From Brachypterus glaber (taxonomy: Eukaryota > Arthropoda > Insecta > Coleoptera > Kateretidae), in contig OY294048.1 in the NCBI GenBank assembly GCA_958510825.1, positions 30,469,026-30,533,025 on the forward strand: a stretch of 64,000 bases of DNA, given 5' to 3'. Within the stretch, counting starts at the first letter, position 1. Every line of letters begins with the position of its first letter. Positions 10,521 to 21,911 of the stretch are shown here, one piece after another. Below the pieces are notes generated by a model. The model made no database searches, had not been told where the DNA came from, and was given only the letters and a program-made list of their open reading frames with translations. The translations under genes were made by a program, and so were the position numbers.

Positions 10521-11651
10521 CTAAAGAATATGTTCAAAATGACCTCCACCAACTTGAACACATAAAGCAGCTCTTTTTAACAGACTTCTCCTGGCATTAA
10601 TAATCATATTTGGAGTTACTGACTCAAGTGCTTCATGTATTCGGTCTCCTAGTTCTTCTACAGTGTCTGGCATATTTCTATACACTAAATTTTTTACATG
10701 GCCCCATAAAAAGAAGTCCATTGGAGTGAGATCAGGGGATCTAGGAGGCCACCTTCTGGGACCCCCACGGCCTATCCAACTGTTTGGAAAACTGATGTCG
10801 AGTTGGCTTCTTGCCGTTTCTGAGAAATGCACTGGATAGCCATCATGTTGAAACCAGATGTTATCCACATTTGCCAACCTTTGAAGTGGGATGTCATCAA
10901 TAAGATTTTCCACTTCATCCCTTAAGAAGTTAGTGTAGGTTTTGCCATTCAATCTACCAGGAAACTCATGGGGTTCAACCTAAAAACAAATATTTTAAGC
11001 ATTTTATGGTGGTTTAATTCTCAAAATAACTTACTATAGCATCTCCCAATATTCCGGCCCAAATATTCAAGGAAAACCTCCGTTGGGGATTTCCTTGCCT
11101 GAAGGCATGGGGATTTTCCTGTCCCCAAACATGAGAATTCCTTGAATTAAAAAAACCATCTCTTTGAAACCCAGACTCATCCGTAAAAAGAATGCTTTTT
11201 ACAAAGTTTTCATTTTCTTGATGTTTCTGCAACATGTGCAAAATTCGACTCGTAAAGGATAGTCCTCCGGTGTCAAGCATTGTACTCGAGTGTAATGAAA
11301 GGGATGCATTTTTTCATCTTTTAGAATTCGTTGAACAGAGGTCTTAGACATATCAAGATTTCTAGCCACGATACTAAGGCTTGTTTCAGGTTCTTCTTCA
11401 AAAGCCTGAATGACAGCTTCTTCATTAACAACAGTTCTTGCAGTTCGCGGAGCGCCTCCAATCTCTTTTTTGTTTGGAGTTAAATTTTCAGAATTTCTTG
11501 CCCTTTGCACCAATCTTAAAATAACATTTCTGCTAGGATGTTCTCTATTGGGAAAACGAATAGAATATTCTACAGATGTAGCTGAAGCACTCCGGCCACA
11601 CTCGCCATATAAAATTATCATTTCGCAATACTCTTCTGAAGTAAACATCAT
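10521..11651 (-). pseudogene. DD41D mariner-type transposase, one intron, frameshifted
   Basis: This is a cut-and-paste transposase. The N terminus (from 11651) resembles the DUF4817 helix-turn-helix region (SEEYCEMIILYGECG, RFPNREHPSRNV), followed by a second HTH with GGAPRTARTV. Catalytic motifs are ILFTDESGF, FQHDG and SPDLTPMDFFLWG; 41 residues separate the second D (HDG) from the last D (PMD), which defines DD41D. The reading frame changes once near 11235-11250, a real lesion or an assembly error. A 55-nt intron at 10980-11034 has GTAAGT and TTTTTAG borders, and removing it restores the family's conserved spacing. The TAG stop is at 10521-10523. Active function is doubtful because of the frameshift. 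Confidence 0.85.
10980..11034 (-). other. Spliceosomal intron in the transposase gene (55 nt)
   Basis: Starts GTAAGTTATTTT and ends TTTGTTTTTAG on the minus strand. It is not a multiple of three and contains in-frame stops. After removal the flanking codons join at the position where relatives have the continuous ...GP.E.P.RL.G segment. Confidence 0.75.
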
Positions 11652-12552
11652 GAAAGTTTTGATATTTTTTTATGACATTAATAAATATTTATGTCACATT
11701 AATCACCATGTCAACCTACAGAATATGTACCTGCAATATTAAATTTGCTTCCATAGCTAAAAATTCAACCTTTAATGGTAATTTATAATCAGCAACAGTA
11801 TTGGTCCACTTAAAGCGTTCTTATTTTTGAATTGAACGAAGATGGATTTTTTTTGAAATTTTTTTCATATTTTCCAGAGGGTTTTTAATATACCCTCAAA
11901 TTTCGGTACGCGAGTTCTGGAACAGGCTGTATATCCAAAATCAAATATTTTTGTACCAAAGTCCAATATACACGGTGTTTGTAGTCTTAGGTCACATATT
12001 AAAGGAGATGATTCTACATCAAAAAATATGAAAAGCCACTATGGGAACATAGGTCCGGAAACGAACCCTAAGGGAGTTACGACCCTTTAAAATTGTAATA
12101 AAAGTAAGCTTTTTAATTAATAACACTTGTAACAAACTTTTTTTGTGTAACTTTTTTGTAATTTTATTATTGAAACATGATTCCTCAGGCCAAAATACGT
12201 AAAACCGGTACTCCTGTTGTGATACTGTTTTCGAGAAAAAAATCATTTTAAATTAAATACTACATAAAATGTTGAAAATTATTTTAAATTATTTTGGGCG
12301 AATGTACCTCAAAAACTAAGAAAAAAAGGAATTTACAGGTACTTCCAGAAATCAACCCTAAGCGAGCTACACTGATTAAACAGTATATTTGTGTCAACAA
12401 AATATGGATATGGCCAATTGAATTATTTGGTTGTGACAAATAAATTTTATTTCTGTCAAATAAACTATTTTGTTCCCATTAATAAATCATTTTGAAATTA
12501 AAATATTTGTTTACATGAACTAAATATTAAATATTTATTTGACTCAAATAAA

Positions 12553-12554
<2 letters not shown>

Positions 12555-12615
<61 letters not shown>
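12555..12615. repeat. (TTA)n microsatellite, retroelement tail
   Basis: About 20 TTA units. Its position after a minus-strand retroelement C terminus marks it as that element's 3' tail. Confidence 0.85.
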
Positions 12616-12752
12616 AATATATAAAGGGCAGAGAAAATTAATCCTATAAAGCCCATAAAGAGTACTAAGTTTAATAAGAAAGACATAATATAAAAAATAA
12701 ACAATATAAAAAAGACATAAAAGCGTTATACAAAAATAACAAATAATAGACA

Positions 12753-12960
12753 TTAATTGGCTTTAAAATTGTCATACAAGTTTTTAAACGTGTTTACGTT
12801 GGTGGCAGATATAATGTTTTCTGGCAGACTGTTCCATTCTTGGAAAACTCTGTTCCCTAAGACATTTTGGCGGGACCTGGTTCTGAAGTTTTCTTTCTTG
12901 GGTTTTAAGCTGCTCACAACCAAATAATTTAATTGGCCATATCCAAAGAAATCCAGATTG
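12753..12960 (-). pseudogene. C-terminal tail of a non-LTR reverse transcriptase
   Basis: The minus strand reads NFRTRSRQNVLGNRVFQEWN then SLPENIISATNVNTFKN up to a TAA at 12753-12755. This is the conserved tail of Jockey/CR1-type ORF2 proteins, where WN.LP and TFK..L mark the end. The copy is 5'-truncated, with only about 70 codons left. A 33-bp segment (TATGGCCAATTRAATTATTT) occurs inverted at 12402-12434 and 12917-12949 on both sides of it. Confidence 0.7.
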
Positions 12961-13369
12961 CACCATTTTTAAAGGGTCATAGTAGCTTTAAGACCAATTT
13001 TTCGACCTACATGTATAGAAACCTTTTTTCTCAGTTTTTGATGTAGAATCATCATACATTATTAAAATTTTGGTTTTCAACATTTTAGTATTTAATTTTT
13101 AGTCCTCTAAACGTGAAAGTGTACCTTCAAATTATTTTTTTACGAAAACGGTTAATCCTACAGTATTACAACAAGAGTACCTTTTTCATGTATTTTGACC
13201 TGAAGATGATTTCCAATAATAACATTACAAAAAAGTTACAAAATGTCGAATCACCCTGCAACATTTAAATTTAGCTTTTTAACATTTTTATGTTTAATTT
13301 TTAGTCCGCGATGCATAAAATTTTACACTTAAATATATTTTTCTCAAAAAAGGTTATTCCTACGGTATA

Positions 13370-13550
13370 CAGGGTGGCCCAGACTTAATTACTCAGGCTA
13401 TATCTCATAGACAGATTGCGATAATTAAGTCGGACAAAAACATGTTTATATGTATAATTTTTAAATCTCTTACTTTATTTTTAAAACAACCCCCAAATTA
13501 ACCCTCCCCAAGTTACTACCCCCAACCTTATAAAGTTAAATAGCACCCTG
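13370..13550. mobile_element. Small TIR element with CAGGGTGG / CACCCTG ends
   Basis: 181 bp, flanked by TA at 13368-13369 and 13551-13552, with only the short ends inverted. It lies exactly at a break in family P copy C. Confidence 0.55.
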
Positions 13551-13559
13551 TATATTTTT

Positions 13560-13935
13560 TACATATTTAAATAATTTTAAATACTTTATCACAACAATTT
13601 TTTTAAATCGACCCACAAATAACCAAGAAAAAAATGCATTTTCTTATTACTGTCATGAATTTATTTTATGAATACATTAAAAACCTTATTTGTAAAATTT
13701 TAGACTAAAACTTTAATACTGATGCGCTTAAGGGTCATACTTCACGTAATACAAGATTTTAGAATCATAAAAGAATAGATTTTTGTTTGAATTTGACAAA
13801 TAAAGTGTTATTCAAATGTTTTTAAGGGCCAGTAGGGCTACCTTGATTGTTATACAAACGTTCATTTTTCTTGGTTATTTGTCAGTCGATTTAACATTTT
13901 AAAAAAGTGGTAAATAAAGAATTTAAAACTATATC
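13560..13935. mobile_element. Inverted-repeat element with ACCAAGAAAAA arms
   Basis: AAATCGACCCACAAATAACC AAGAAAAA near 13605 pairs with its complement near 13868-13892, and the match extends outward imperfectly. Non-coding. A related right arm recurs at 17765-17800. Confidence 0.6.
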
Positions 13936-14071
13936 TAAAAATGTAAAAATATATGCAGAGATTGAAATTCTTCATGGCTTATTTTGTTCTAAAGATTTAC
14001 TTTAGTTATTTACGAGTTCTATTATTTGTATATTTATACTTATTTTATAAAATTATCTTGTAACATGTATA

Positions 14072-14776
14072 CAGGGTAATCAATAACTGTCATGCAAAAG
14101 GTGATTCTGCATCCAAAATTATCAAAAAAAAGTTCTTATAAAGGTTGGTCCGTAAATGAGCCCTAAGGGAGCTAGAGTCCTTTAAAATTGTAATAAAAAT
14201 AAGGTTTCTAATTAATAACTCTGGTACCCTTTAAGCTAGAGCGACAAGCTTGTATACTAGTATTATAAAGGGCAATAAGTTTATGTTAATTTATTTTTTT
14301 GAATTTATCCAGAGGCGTCCATAGACGAAAAATTGTATTAGGCTTAACACATTTTTGCCCCAAACTTTTTTATGTATACTTTTTTTGTATTTTTTTTTTA
14401 ATATGGATTCTTTGAGTAAAAATACATAAAAAATGTCATATAGTGTAACACTGTAGGAGCAACAGTTTTCAGAAACAATGCAATTAAGAGAAAGAAACTT
14501 TTTTTTTGTGCCACCAAAAACGTTACTTGTTTAAAGGCTATTACTCCTTTAATATTAAATTTAGGTGTTTTGATGAAGAATACTTTTTTGCTCAGTTTTA
14601 AATGAAGAAACACCCTGCAGCATTAAAATTTTATTGATGCTTTTTTTTGTTCTCCATTCAATATGTCATCTTCGAAGGGCCGTAGCTCCCTTAGGGCACC
14701 AACCTTTATAGAAACTCATATTTATGGATGTAGAATCGCCTCTTAAATTTTGGCATGGCAGTTACTGATCACCCTG
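14072..14776. mobile_element. Family P foldback copy D, 705 bp
   Basis: Begins CAGGGTAATCAATAACTG and ends with the complement of CAGGGTGATCAGTAACTG, flanked by TA. It contains the family blocks GGTGATTCTGCATCC, GGGAGCTA and TTAATAACTC. Confidence 0.75.
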
Positions 14777-14908
14777 TATAGGTACCTAAAGCTATTTAAA
14801 TACATACATATTTACTAAATTAAAATAAATTTAAATAATGTTCTTTTAAAATTATAATATAGATATATAAAATAGATAAATAAATTAGAGTTTAATTTCG
14901 TTTTCTAA

Positions 14909-15187
14909 GGCCCTGTTTATCAGTGTACAATTAAAACCTTATCTAAAAGATAAAGTCTCAGTTAAGAGCAAATTCTGGATTTTGGTTGGAGTTGCTATGG
15001 TTATTACGTGTCAGCTAAATTTAGCTGCACTTTGATAAACCCAGCCTAAGTCTGAGTTTCTCAAAGTGCAGCTAAATTTAGCTGACAGGTAATAACCATA
15101 GCAACTCCAACCAAAATCCAGAATTTGCTCTTAACTGAGACTTTATCTTTTAGATAAGGTTTTAACTGTCCACTGATAAACTGGGCC
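14909..15187. mobile_element. PIF/Harbinger-like MITE, 279 bp
   Basis: Arms of about 130 bp start GGCCCTGTTTATCAGTG and include AAAATCCAGAATTTGCTC; near-perfect palindrome. Flanked by TAA at 14906-14908 and 15188-15190. GGCC-type ends with a TWA duplication are typical of PIF/Harbinger. A paralogous site at 18655-18690 lacks the insert and has one TAA. Confidence 0.88.
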
Positions 15188-15190
15188 TAA

Positions 15191-15759
15191 ATCATTACAT
15201 TTAACTAGTAGTCCAGAGATATGATCAAAAAATACCCTGTTAAGGACATTTTTTTAAAGTTATTTAAATTGTTTATAAGGTAAAAATGACAGTGTTTTTG
15301 TAACAAGATTTTGCAATGCTAAAAATCCATTTTTTTTTAATTATTAAACTCTTCCCATTTCTTAAGAGACCCGTAGAATCATTATATCTTCATTATTATA
15401 AGCATAATATTATTGCAAAAAAAAACATCACTGGGATAAATTATAATTTTGCAAAAACTATTGAATGAATCGTTCTGAAATTTTAATGATTTATTGAGTA
15501 CTATAAGACGCAACTTTATACACAATAACAAAGTCGTAGGTCGATTTTTGAAAAATTTATTGTTTATTGAATAATATGAAAAATTTTAATAGTTTTTTGC
15601 AGTTTTCTAAACAACAAATCATCCTATCGACATTAAAAAAAGCCATTTTGAAGGTTTTTTAATTTCCTACAAGATGGTTACTTTAATTTTTGATCAACAC
15701 TAAACTTTTTTACTGGTATGCAAAAATGTGCAAAAATAGACATTATCTAATCTTTAATT
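15191..15759. other. AT-rich, nothing recognised
   Basis: No ORF, hairpin or dispersed repeat was identified. Confidence 0.35.
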
Positions 15760-17582
15760 ACACAGGTCAACATTTAGTATGGAAAAAAACACCGGACCAG
15801 ACCCAGGTACTCAGGGGTTTTTGGGGTCACTGATTTCGATGCCGAGGTTGGTCAAGCTCTATCACATCAGTTTCAAGGTCAGTTGAAGGTCAAACCGAGA
15901 AAAGGTGGTTGAAAAAATCTGAAAAAAATCATACATAAGTTTTTAGGATTGCTGATTCCGATGCTAAGGTCAGTCAAGCTCTATCACGTCAGTTTCAAGG
16001 TCATATAAAGATCAAACTGAGAAAAGATGGTTGAAAAAATCTGAAAAAAATCATAAATAAGTTTTTGAGGTCGCTGATTCCTATGCTAAGAGTGGTCAAG
16101 TTCTATCACGTCAGTTTCAAAGTCATTTGAAGGTCAAACTGAGAAAACATATGAAAAAAATCATATATAAGTTTTTGGGGTCGCTGAGTTCGAATCCGGT
16201 GTTTGCTTATCCTTAAAAGGCGTCCAAAGGTCAATGCAAGGTTATTACTACGAAATTTCGAGGTTAATTAGTGAGGAGAATATGTCAAAAAAAATTATAT
16301 AAGTTCAAAATATCAAAATATTTAAACCAAGTTTTTTCAAAAACGTGCCATTTCAGGCTAACTTTTTTTTCATATTTTGATAGTACCATGTGTTGGGAAA
16401 AAAAGGATATCAAAAAAAACCTGTTCGATTTTGAGAGTTTTTTTTAAATCGACAATTAGTATTTTTTCTCCTGTTCTTAATTTAAACTGTCTTATTGGTA
16501 GAATAAAACATATTTTAAAAATAAAATTTATTGATTTTGAGCATACATAGGGATAAAACAAGCCACTAATGTTATCTAGAAAATTAGTGTTTGTCGCAAT
16601 ATGGCGCATAACCTTGAAACTTAGATATTAAGGTCAACCTGAGAAAAGGTGGTTTAAAAATCTGAAAAAAATCATACGTAAGTTTTTAGGGTCGCTGATT
16701 CCGATGCTAAGGTCACTTAAGCTCTATCACGTCAGTTTCAAGGTCATATGAAGGTCAAACTGAGAAAAGGTAGTTTAAAAAATCTGAAAAAAATCATAAA
16801 TAAGTTTTTGATGTCGCTGATTCCGATGCTAGGGGCGGTCAAGCTCTATCTGATTTTTTTCAGATTTTTTCAATCACCTTTTCTGTTTGACCTTAATATT
16901 ACCTTGAAACTGACGTAATAGAGCTTAAATGACCCTATCATCGGAATCAGCGACCCTAAAAACTTATGTATGATTTTTTTCAGATTTTTTCAACCACCTT
17001 TTCTCATTTTGACCTTAATATGACCTTGAATCTGACGTGATAGAGCTTGAATGACCTTAGCACCGAAATCAGCGACTCTAAAAACTTAAGTATGATTTTT
17101 TTCAGATTTTTTCAACCACCTTTTCTGAGTTTGACCTTAATATGACCTTGAAACTGACGTGATAGAGCTTGACTGACCTAAGCATCGGAATCAGCGACCC
17201 TAAAAACTTACGTATGATTTTTTTCAGATTTTTTCAACCATCTTTTCTCAGTTTGACCTTCAAATGACCTTGAAACTGACGTGATAGAGCTTGAATGACC
17301 TTAACATCGGAATCAGAGACCCTAAAAACTTACGTATGATTTTTTTCAGATTTTTTCAACCATCTTTTCTCAGTTTGATCTTCAAATGACTTTGAAACTG
17401 ACGTGATAGAGCTTGACCACCCTTAGCATGGGAATCAGCTACCTCAAAAACTTATTTATGATTTTGTTTAGATTTTTTCAACCACCTTTTCTCAGTTTGC
17501 ATCGAAATCAGTGACCCCAAAAATCCATGGATACCTGGGTCTGGTCCGGTGTTTTTTTTCCATACTAAATGTTGAGCTGTGT
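15760..17582. repeat. Palindromic satellite element, 122-bp monomers, 1.8 kb
   Basis: The outer ends are inverted repeats (ACACAG(G/C)TCAACATTTAGT, then ACCGGACCAGACCCAGGTA). Inside is an array of 122-bp monomers (TCGCTGATTCC, GCTCTATCACGTCAGTTTC, GAGAAAAGGTGGTTGAAAAA) in plus orientation at 15800-16190 and 16640-16850, then the same monomer in minus orientation at 16855-17515. A unique block at 16190-16640 interrupts the plus array. The flip at about 16850 (GCTCTATC/TGATTTTTTTC) is identical in the copy at 63214-64000. Confidence 0.88.
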
Positions 17583-17933
17583 TATTAATATCTTACAACA
17601 TACCAAATCCACCGCAGCAAATACATAGGTTTTGCTTCTATATACCTGTATTACCTGAAAAACTTGAGAGACGTCTGGTTAAGTCAGTGTCATGGCAAAA
17701 GTTTCATATCCCTGGACTATAGACTTCATACATAGAACTGCTTAAAATGATATAAATCTCATTCATTTTAAAAAAGTGTTAAATAAAGAATTTAAATGTA
17801 AAAACATATACAGGGTGCTATTGAATCACCCTGTATATCTTCATGGCATATTTTGTTCTATTATCCCCTAAAGATTTATTTTAGTTATTTAGCTATCCTT
17901 TGTATATTTATTCTTATTTTATAAAATCTCTTA
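17583..17933. repeat. Segment paralogous to 13895-14068
   Basis: Shares AAAAAAGTGTTAAATAAAGA, ATTTTGTTCTA and TTTAGTTATTT with the region upstream of family P copy D. It also holds CATACATAGAACTGCTTAAA, which recurs at 18703, so the 1-kb segment was duplicated in tandem. Confidence 0.6.
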
Positions 17934-18560
17934 GGGTAATCAGATTCATTAAAATAATGCCACAAATTCATATAAAATTTTTGTCTACGGCCCCCCTACT
18001 CTGAGAAATTTGCCCCCAAAGATGAAATAGAAAAAACTAATTTTTTGGATTTTTTTTAACAATTTTTTAGAATTGTTTAAAAAAAATAATGCGTAACAAA
18101 TGATTTTAAGAGAAATTTCGAAAATTATCAGAAAAGTCAGGGGCGGACTTCCGTTGTGGTTCCAGACCCCTAAGTTTTTTAGGGTTACAAATTTTAGATT
18201 TTTAATAACGTTTTTACATTCTGTAAGCGGTTTTTATCAAAAAAGTATTCTACGAAAAATTCGATAAAATAAAGTGTTTCCGAGAAAAAGGCACACTTTT
18301 TTTTAACGGAAGTCCACCCCTGACTTTTCTGATAACTTTTAAAACTACTGTTAAAATCATTTGATGCGAATTCATTTTCTCAAATAACTCTGAAAAAATA
18401 GTTAAAAAATATTAAAAAGTAAAAAAGTTATCCAAAAAAATTGATTTTTCTATTTCATCTTGGGGGGCAAAATATCTCAGAGTAGGGGGGCCGTAGCCAA
18501 AAATTTTATATAAACTTATGGCATTATTTTGACGAAATCTGATCACTTTTAAGAGATTTT
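17934..18560. mobile_element. Palindromic foldback element, arms about 240 bp
   Basis: The left arm GGTAATCAGATTCATTAAAA through AGTCAGGGGCGGACTTCCGT pairs with the right arm ending near 18555. It occupies the position that family P copy D holds in the paralogous segment. Non-coding. Confidence 0.75.
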
Positions 18561-18720
18561 CTAAACATTCTGGGTCACCCTGTACCTAAAGCTATTTAAA
18601 TACATAGATATTGTTTTAAACTTATAATATAGATATACAAAACAGATAAATAAATTAGAGTTTAATTTCGTTTTTAAATCATTCCATTTAACTAGACCTC
18701 ATACATAGAACTGCTTAAAA
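18561..18720. repeat. Segment paralogous to 14770-14908 and 15188-15215
   Basis: CCTAAAGCTATTTAAATACA and GATAAATAAATTAGAGTTTA match the flanks of the Harbinger-like MITE, but the MITE is absent here; this is the empty site. Confidence 0.75.
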
Positions 18721-20846
18721 TAATATAAATCTCATTAATCCTAATTTGTTTTACACAGTCCTTTATAAACTAATAAAGATCTAATACTGATATACCATAT
18801 ATTTCCTGTAAGCGTGCGATTATATTTCATCAATTTCCCCCTTCTATATAACTATAATATAATTGCAGAAAAACACTAACAATACCCTCTTTCACACCCT
18901 AATTCAAGCGATCCACTTCCTCTTCTATTCGACAGAATCTGACCCTAAGTAAAAATAAAGAAAACCAAACACGGAAAATACAATCCACGCCTTTGTGTAT
19001 GAAATCAAAATCCATTACGTAGGATGTTTCTGGTGTAAAAAGGACCTAAGCCGCCGCTCAAATAAGGGTATTGTGCATGGGCATGTTATGGAATACCGAT
19101 ACTAGATAATCCTGAAGAGGGGAAAGTGCACCACTTACCATTAACGCCAGAGCTACATCTTTCCAAATTTTGCGCTGTATCATGAAGGAAATACTAGGGT
19201 GCTTAAACATTTCTAAATGTAGTCGCATAAATTAGACTCTCTATTGCTCAAACTTTTCAAATTGGATTGAAAAGATTGAACGATTTGTTGTTCTAGTATT
19301 GACAGATCTTCAAACTTTACAAACCATTTGATCTGCAGTAAAACGTATAGTTTGACCCACCGATATGTGGCTAATATGTTTGGACTTTTATATATGTGCA
19401 AGTGAGAGGCCCGGTGTAGGAACGCACGCCTTATAACGGAAAGAAGAGAGCGCGAATGATTCCTCCCCCTTGAGTCGGAGACTTTCTTTCATGTGGAGAA
19501 CTATACCATCTATTCTGCAGAAGCGCCGCTACATAACTCTAAACAAATACATTTTTTATAAGTAAAAAGTACTCACCTTCAACCGTTATAAAATATAAAA
19601 ATAATTTTAAATGGTTAAGTTCTTCTAATCAATAAAAAAATACAAAAATTTTTTATTTAATGAAGCTTAGAAAAAAATACGCAACATAAATATATCATAA
19701 TTTGATTTTTTTATTGGGTTTTAACTATTAACTTTTCTTTGACTTCTTCAGAATTAATTAAAATAGAAAAATAAAAATGTAAAATGATATTTTCAAAAAA
19801 TTAACAGTATAAAGCATAGATAAGATAAAAGATAAAGGTAAATAAATACACAGGTAAAAAGGTAGAAAAGAGGTTTGGTATAAAAGATAAATGAAAAATA
19901 AATACTCCAACAATCCATCCTCAAAATATCCTTTATTTAATTACCTTTATATTGTCATTTTTTTGAAAGTGTCATTTTACATGTTTATTTTTTTATTTTT
20001 ATTAAAGTGTTGACGAAACGTTAATAATAAATAGTTTTTTATATATTTTATTTTTGCTAGCTTAATTATAACAGCAGTAGGTTATGTTTACAAACTGCTG
20101 ATCGGTAAGTAAATTTCTTACCGATCGGGAGGCGGTAAGTAAATAATAAATTAATTTTATATTTTTATAGCTTTAAATTGGTCTTTATTAAAGTTGAAAA
20201 TTGAATTACAATTAAAGGAAAATATAATTGTTAAACGTTATCGGACTATTTATGTTTTGTCTTCAAAGAAAATAATAATTTATTAAGCCAACAATAACTT
20301 TTCTATGACGTTTTCGCATATTTTTTTTACTGCAACTTGTTTGAAAACTTTGTATTTTCATATGGATCCTTGGATTTTTCCGGTATAATTGCAAAACATC
20401 CAAGGACTCAGCTCAAAATTGTTGTCTTGATGCACAAAAATTGTTTATTTAATGAAGACCACAGAACCATGATAAGATAAAACAGAACAAAAGTCAAACG
20501 AAATCAACGATTTAGCATTATTTATTATACCGTAGAAACCCCTTGTTAGAGTTGAATTTTATCAACGGTACTGACTTAATTTTTACAATATATTTATAAA
20601 TTGTATTATTGTTTATTTTGTTAAATCGTTCAAAAAACCGTAATAAGCATCATGGTTATTAAGTGCTTTACCGGTTTCGGATAGTATTGGAGATTTCGAC
20701 TTCGTCTCAATCTCCAAAATAATCCTAAACCAGTAGAATGCACTTACTGTACAAATAACTGTTAAGTTAATAACATGTTTTTAGCTTGTCTTTTTGACAG
20801 GGCAAGTTAAGTAGTTGTAAGTATAGAGAATTATAATGTACCACAA
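18721..20846. other. Intergenic, no gene recognised
   Basis: Includes a less AT-rich stretch (18950-19520) with no convincing ORF, a small hairpin GATCGGTAAG...CTTACCGATC at 20100-20127, and near 20683-20722 an inverted GGAGATT...AATCTCC next to ACCGGTTTCGG that resembles a Penelope-type terminus in reverse; the last is a weak call. Confidence 0.4.
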
Positions 20847-21911
20847 TACTGCCGTTATAAAGAAGAACGCGGCATGTACACCTGACACATACGGTTTTCG
20901 AGCTTAGCATTATTTTAGTACGGAGAATAACGGTAAGTACCAATCCTAAGGAAATCTGCGGTAAGTACACTGAAGAAGTTACTTGCCGCTTTCTTTCTAT
21001 GTAAAAGTTTGGCATGGATTTAAATTTCCTATTAAACGAAATAATATCTTAACTATATGCTGTTAATTTATAAGTATCTATATTTAAAATAAAATTGAAT
21101 TGAATGTATAATTCTTTTGCACGCATGCAAGTGAATTTTTGAAATAAATTATAAAATAAAATATTTTTTATTATAAAATTTTTGATAATTTATAATATAA
21201 CAAGTCGTGAACATATGTAGTGCTACGCATTCCATTATATACTATTTACAGTAAATAGTATATTGCATTTTCCCAAATACTTAAAAAAAAATATATTTCA
21301 AAAAAAACAATAATTAAAAAAAAAATAAAAAAAAGAATATTTTTTTTTAAAGATTTTTTTTTTGAAATTTTTATAATTTTTTTTTAATTTTTTTTCATTT
21401 TTTTTTTTTTCAATTTTTTATTTTTTTTTATTTTTTTTTATTTTAATAAACCTAGATAAGTATTATTTTGCTGGAAGCAGTTTTTATATTATATTATTAT
21501 TTAATTATATTTAAATAGGTATAGTATATAGTATATAGTATACTAAAGATATTTTTTTTATTTCTTTTTTTTTATTTATTGATTGATCAATATTTTATAA
21601 TAATATTAATTTTGTCTTCTTATAAGAAATGTATATTTCTTTAGAAACAATAAATGTATCTATCTATAAATTTTGCCTGACTGCCCTTAAATACCCATAA
21701 TTTTGCTTTCTTTTATATTTGCTTTATCCTGTTTCTCTTTTCAAAACAAAATTTTACATAGAAAGAATGCAGCAAGTAAAATCTTCGATGCACTTACCGC
21801 AGATTTCCTTAGGATTGGTACATACCGTTATTCTCCGTAGTAAAATTATGCTAACCTCGAAAACCGTATGTGTCAGGTGTACATGTCGCGTTCCTCTTTA
21901 GGAGGGCAGAA
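20847..21911. mobile_element. TIR element, arms about 165 bp, 1.07 kb
   Basis: The left arm (CTGCCGTTATAAAGAAGAAC, GTACACCTGACACATACGG) pairs with the right arm at 21745-21911. The short ORFs in the arms are mirror images of the same repeat, not genes. The interior is extremely AT-rich, with A and T homopolymer blocks at 21280-21450. Confidence 0.8.

Larger units (their letters stand above)
9740..11931 (-). mobile_element. DD41D mariner-type transposon, 2.19 kb
   Basis: Terminal inverted repeats of about 140 bp start TACAGCCTGTTCCAGAACTC and are flanked by TA (9738-9739, 11932-11933). It contains a transposase gene on the minus strand and, in the other orientation, a decayed fragment of a related transposase. 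Confidence 0.88.
11942..13369. mobile_element. Family P foldback copy C, split by a non-LTR fragment
   Basis: The left part (11942-12360) carries CACGGTGTTTG, GATGATTCTACATC and GGGAGTTACGACCCTTT. The right part (about 12960-13369) carries TCATAGTAGCTTTAAG and GAAAACGGTTAATCCTACAG. The middle is occupied by the retroelement tail below. The right part ends where another TA-flanked element begins. Confidence 0.6.

Noticed and set aside
12540..12753. Ile-rich ORF of 69 codons
   Set aside because: Translation of the (TTA)n tail.
12402..12949. Inverted TATGGCCAATT segments as a TIR transposon
   Set aside because: One segment lies inside the coding tail of a retroelement; a 5' rearrangement or a chance second insertion is as likely.
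12784..12966. 60-codon minus ORF as a gene
   Set aside because: It is in the wrong frame; the neighbouring frame encodes the conserved retroelement C terminus.
15780..17560. Regular 122-bp repeats as a CRISPR array
   Set aside because: Monomers are tandem without unique spacers, flip orientation and lie in an animal genome; satellite DNA explains them.
18940..19520. Less AT-rich stretch as host exons
   Set aside because: No open frame above 62 codons and no convincing paired splice sites.
20680..20760. ACCGGTTTCGG with nearby hairpin as a ribozyme
   Set aside because: The CTGANGA core segment is missing; only a faint likeness to Penelope termini remains.
20767..21901. Two similar ORFs (82 and 60 codons) as a gene pair
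   Set aside because: They are mirror images of the two arms of one TIR element.
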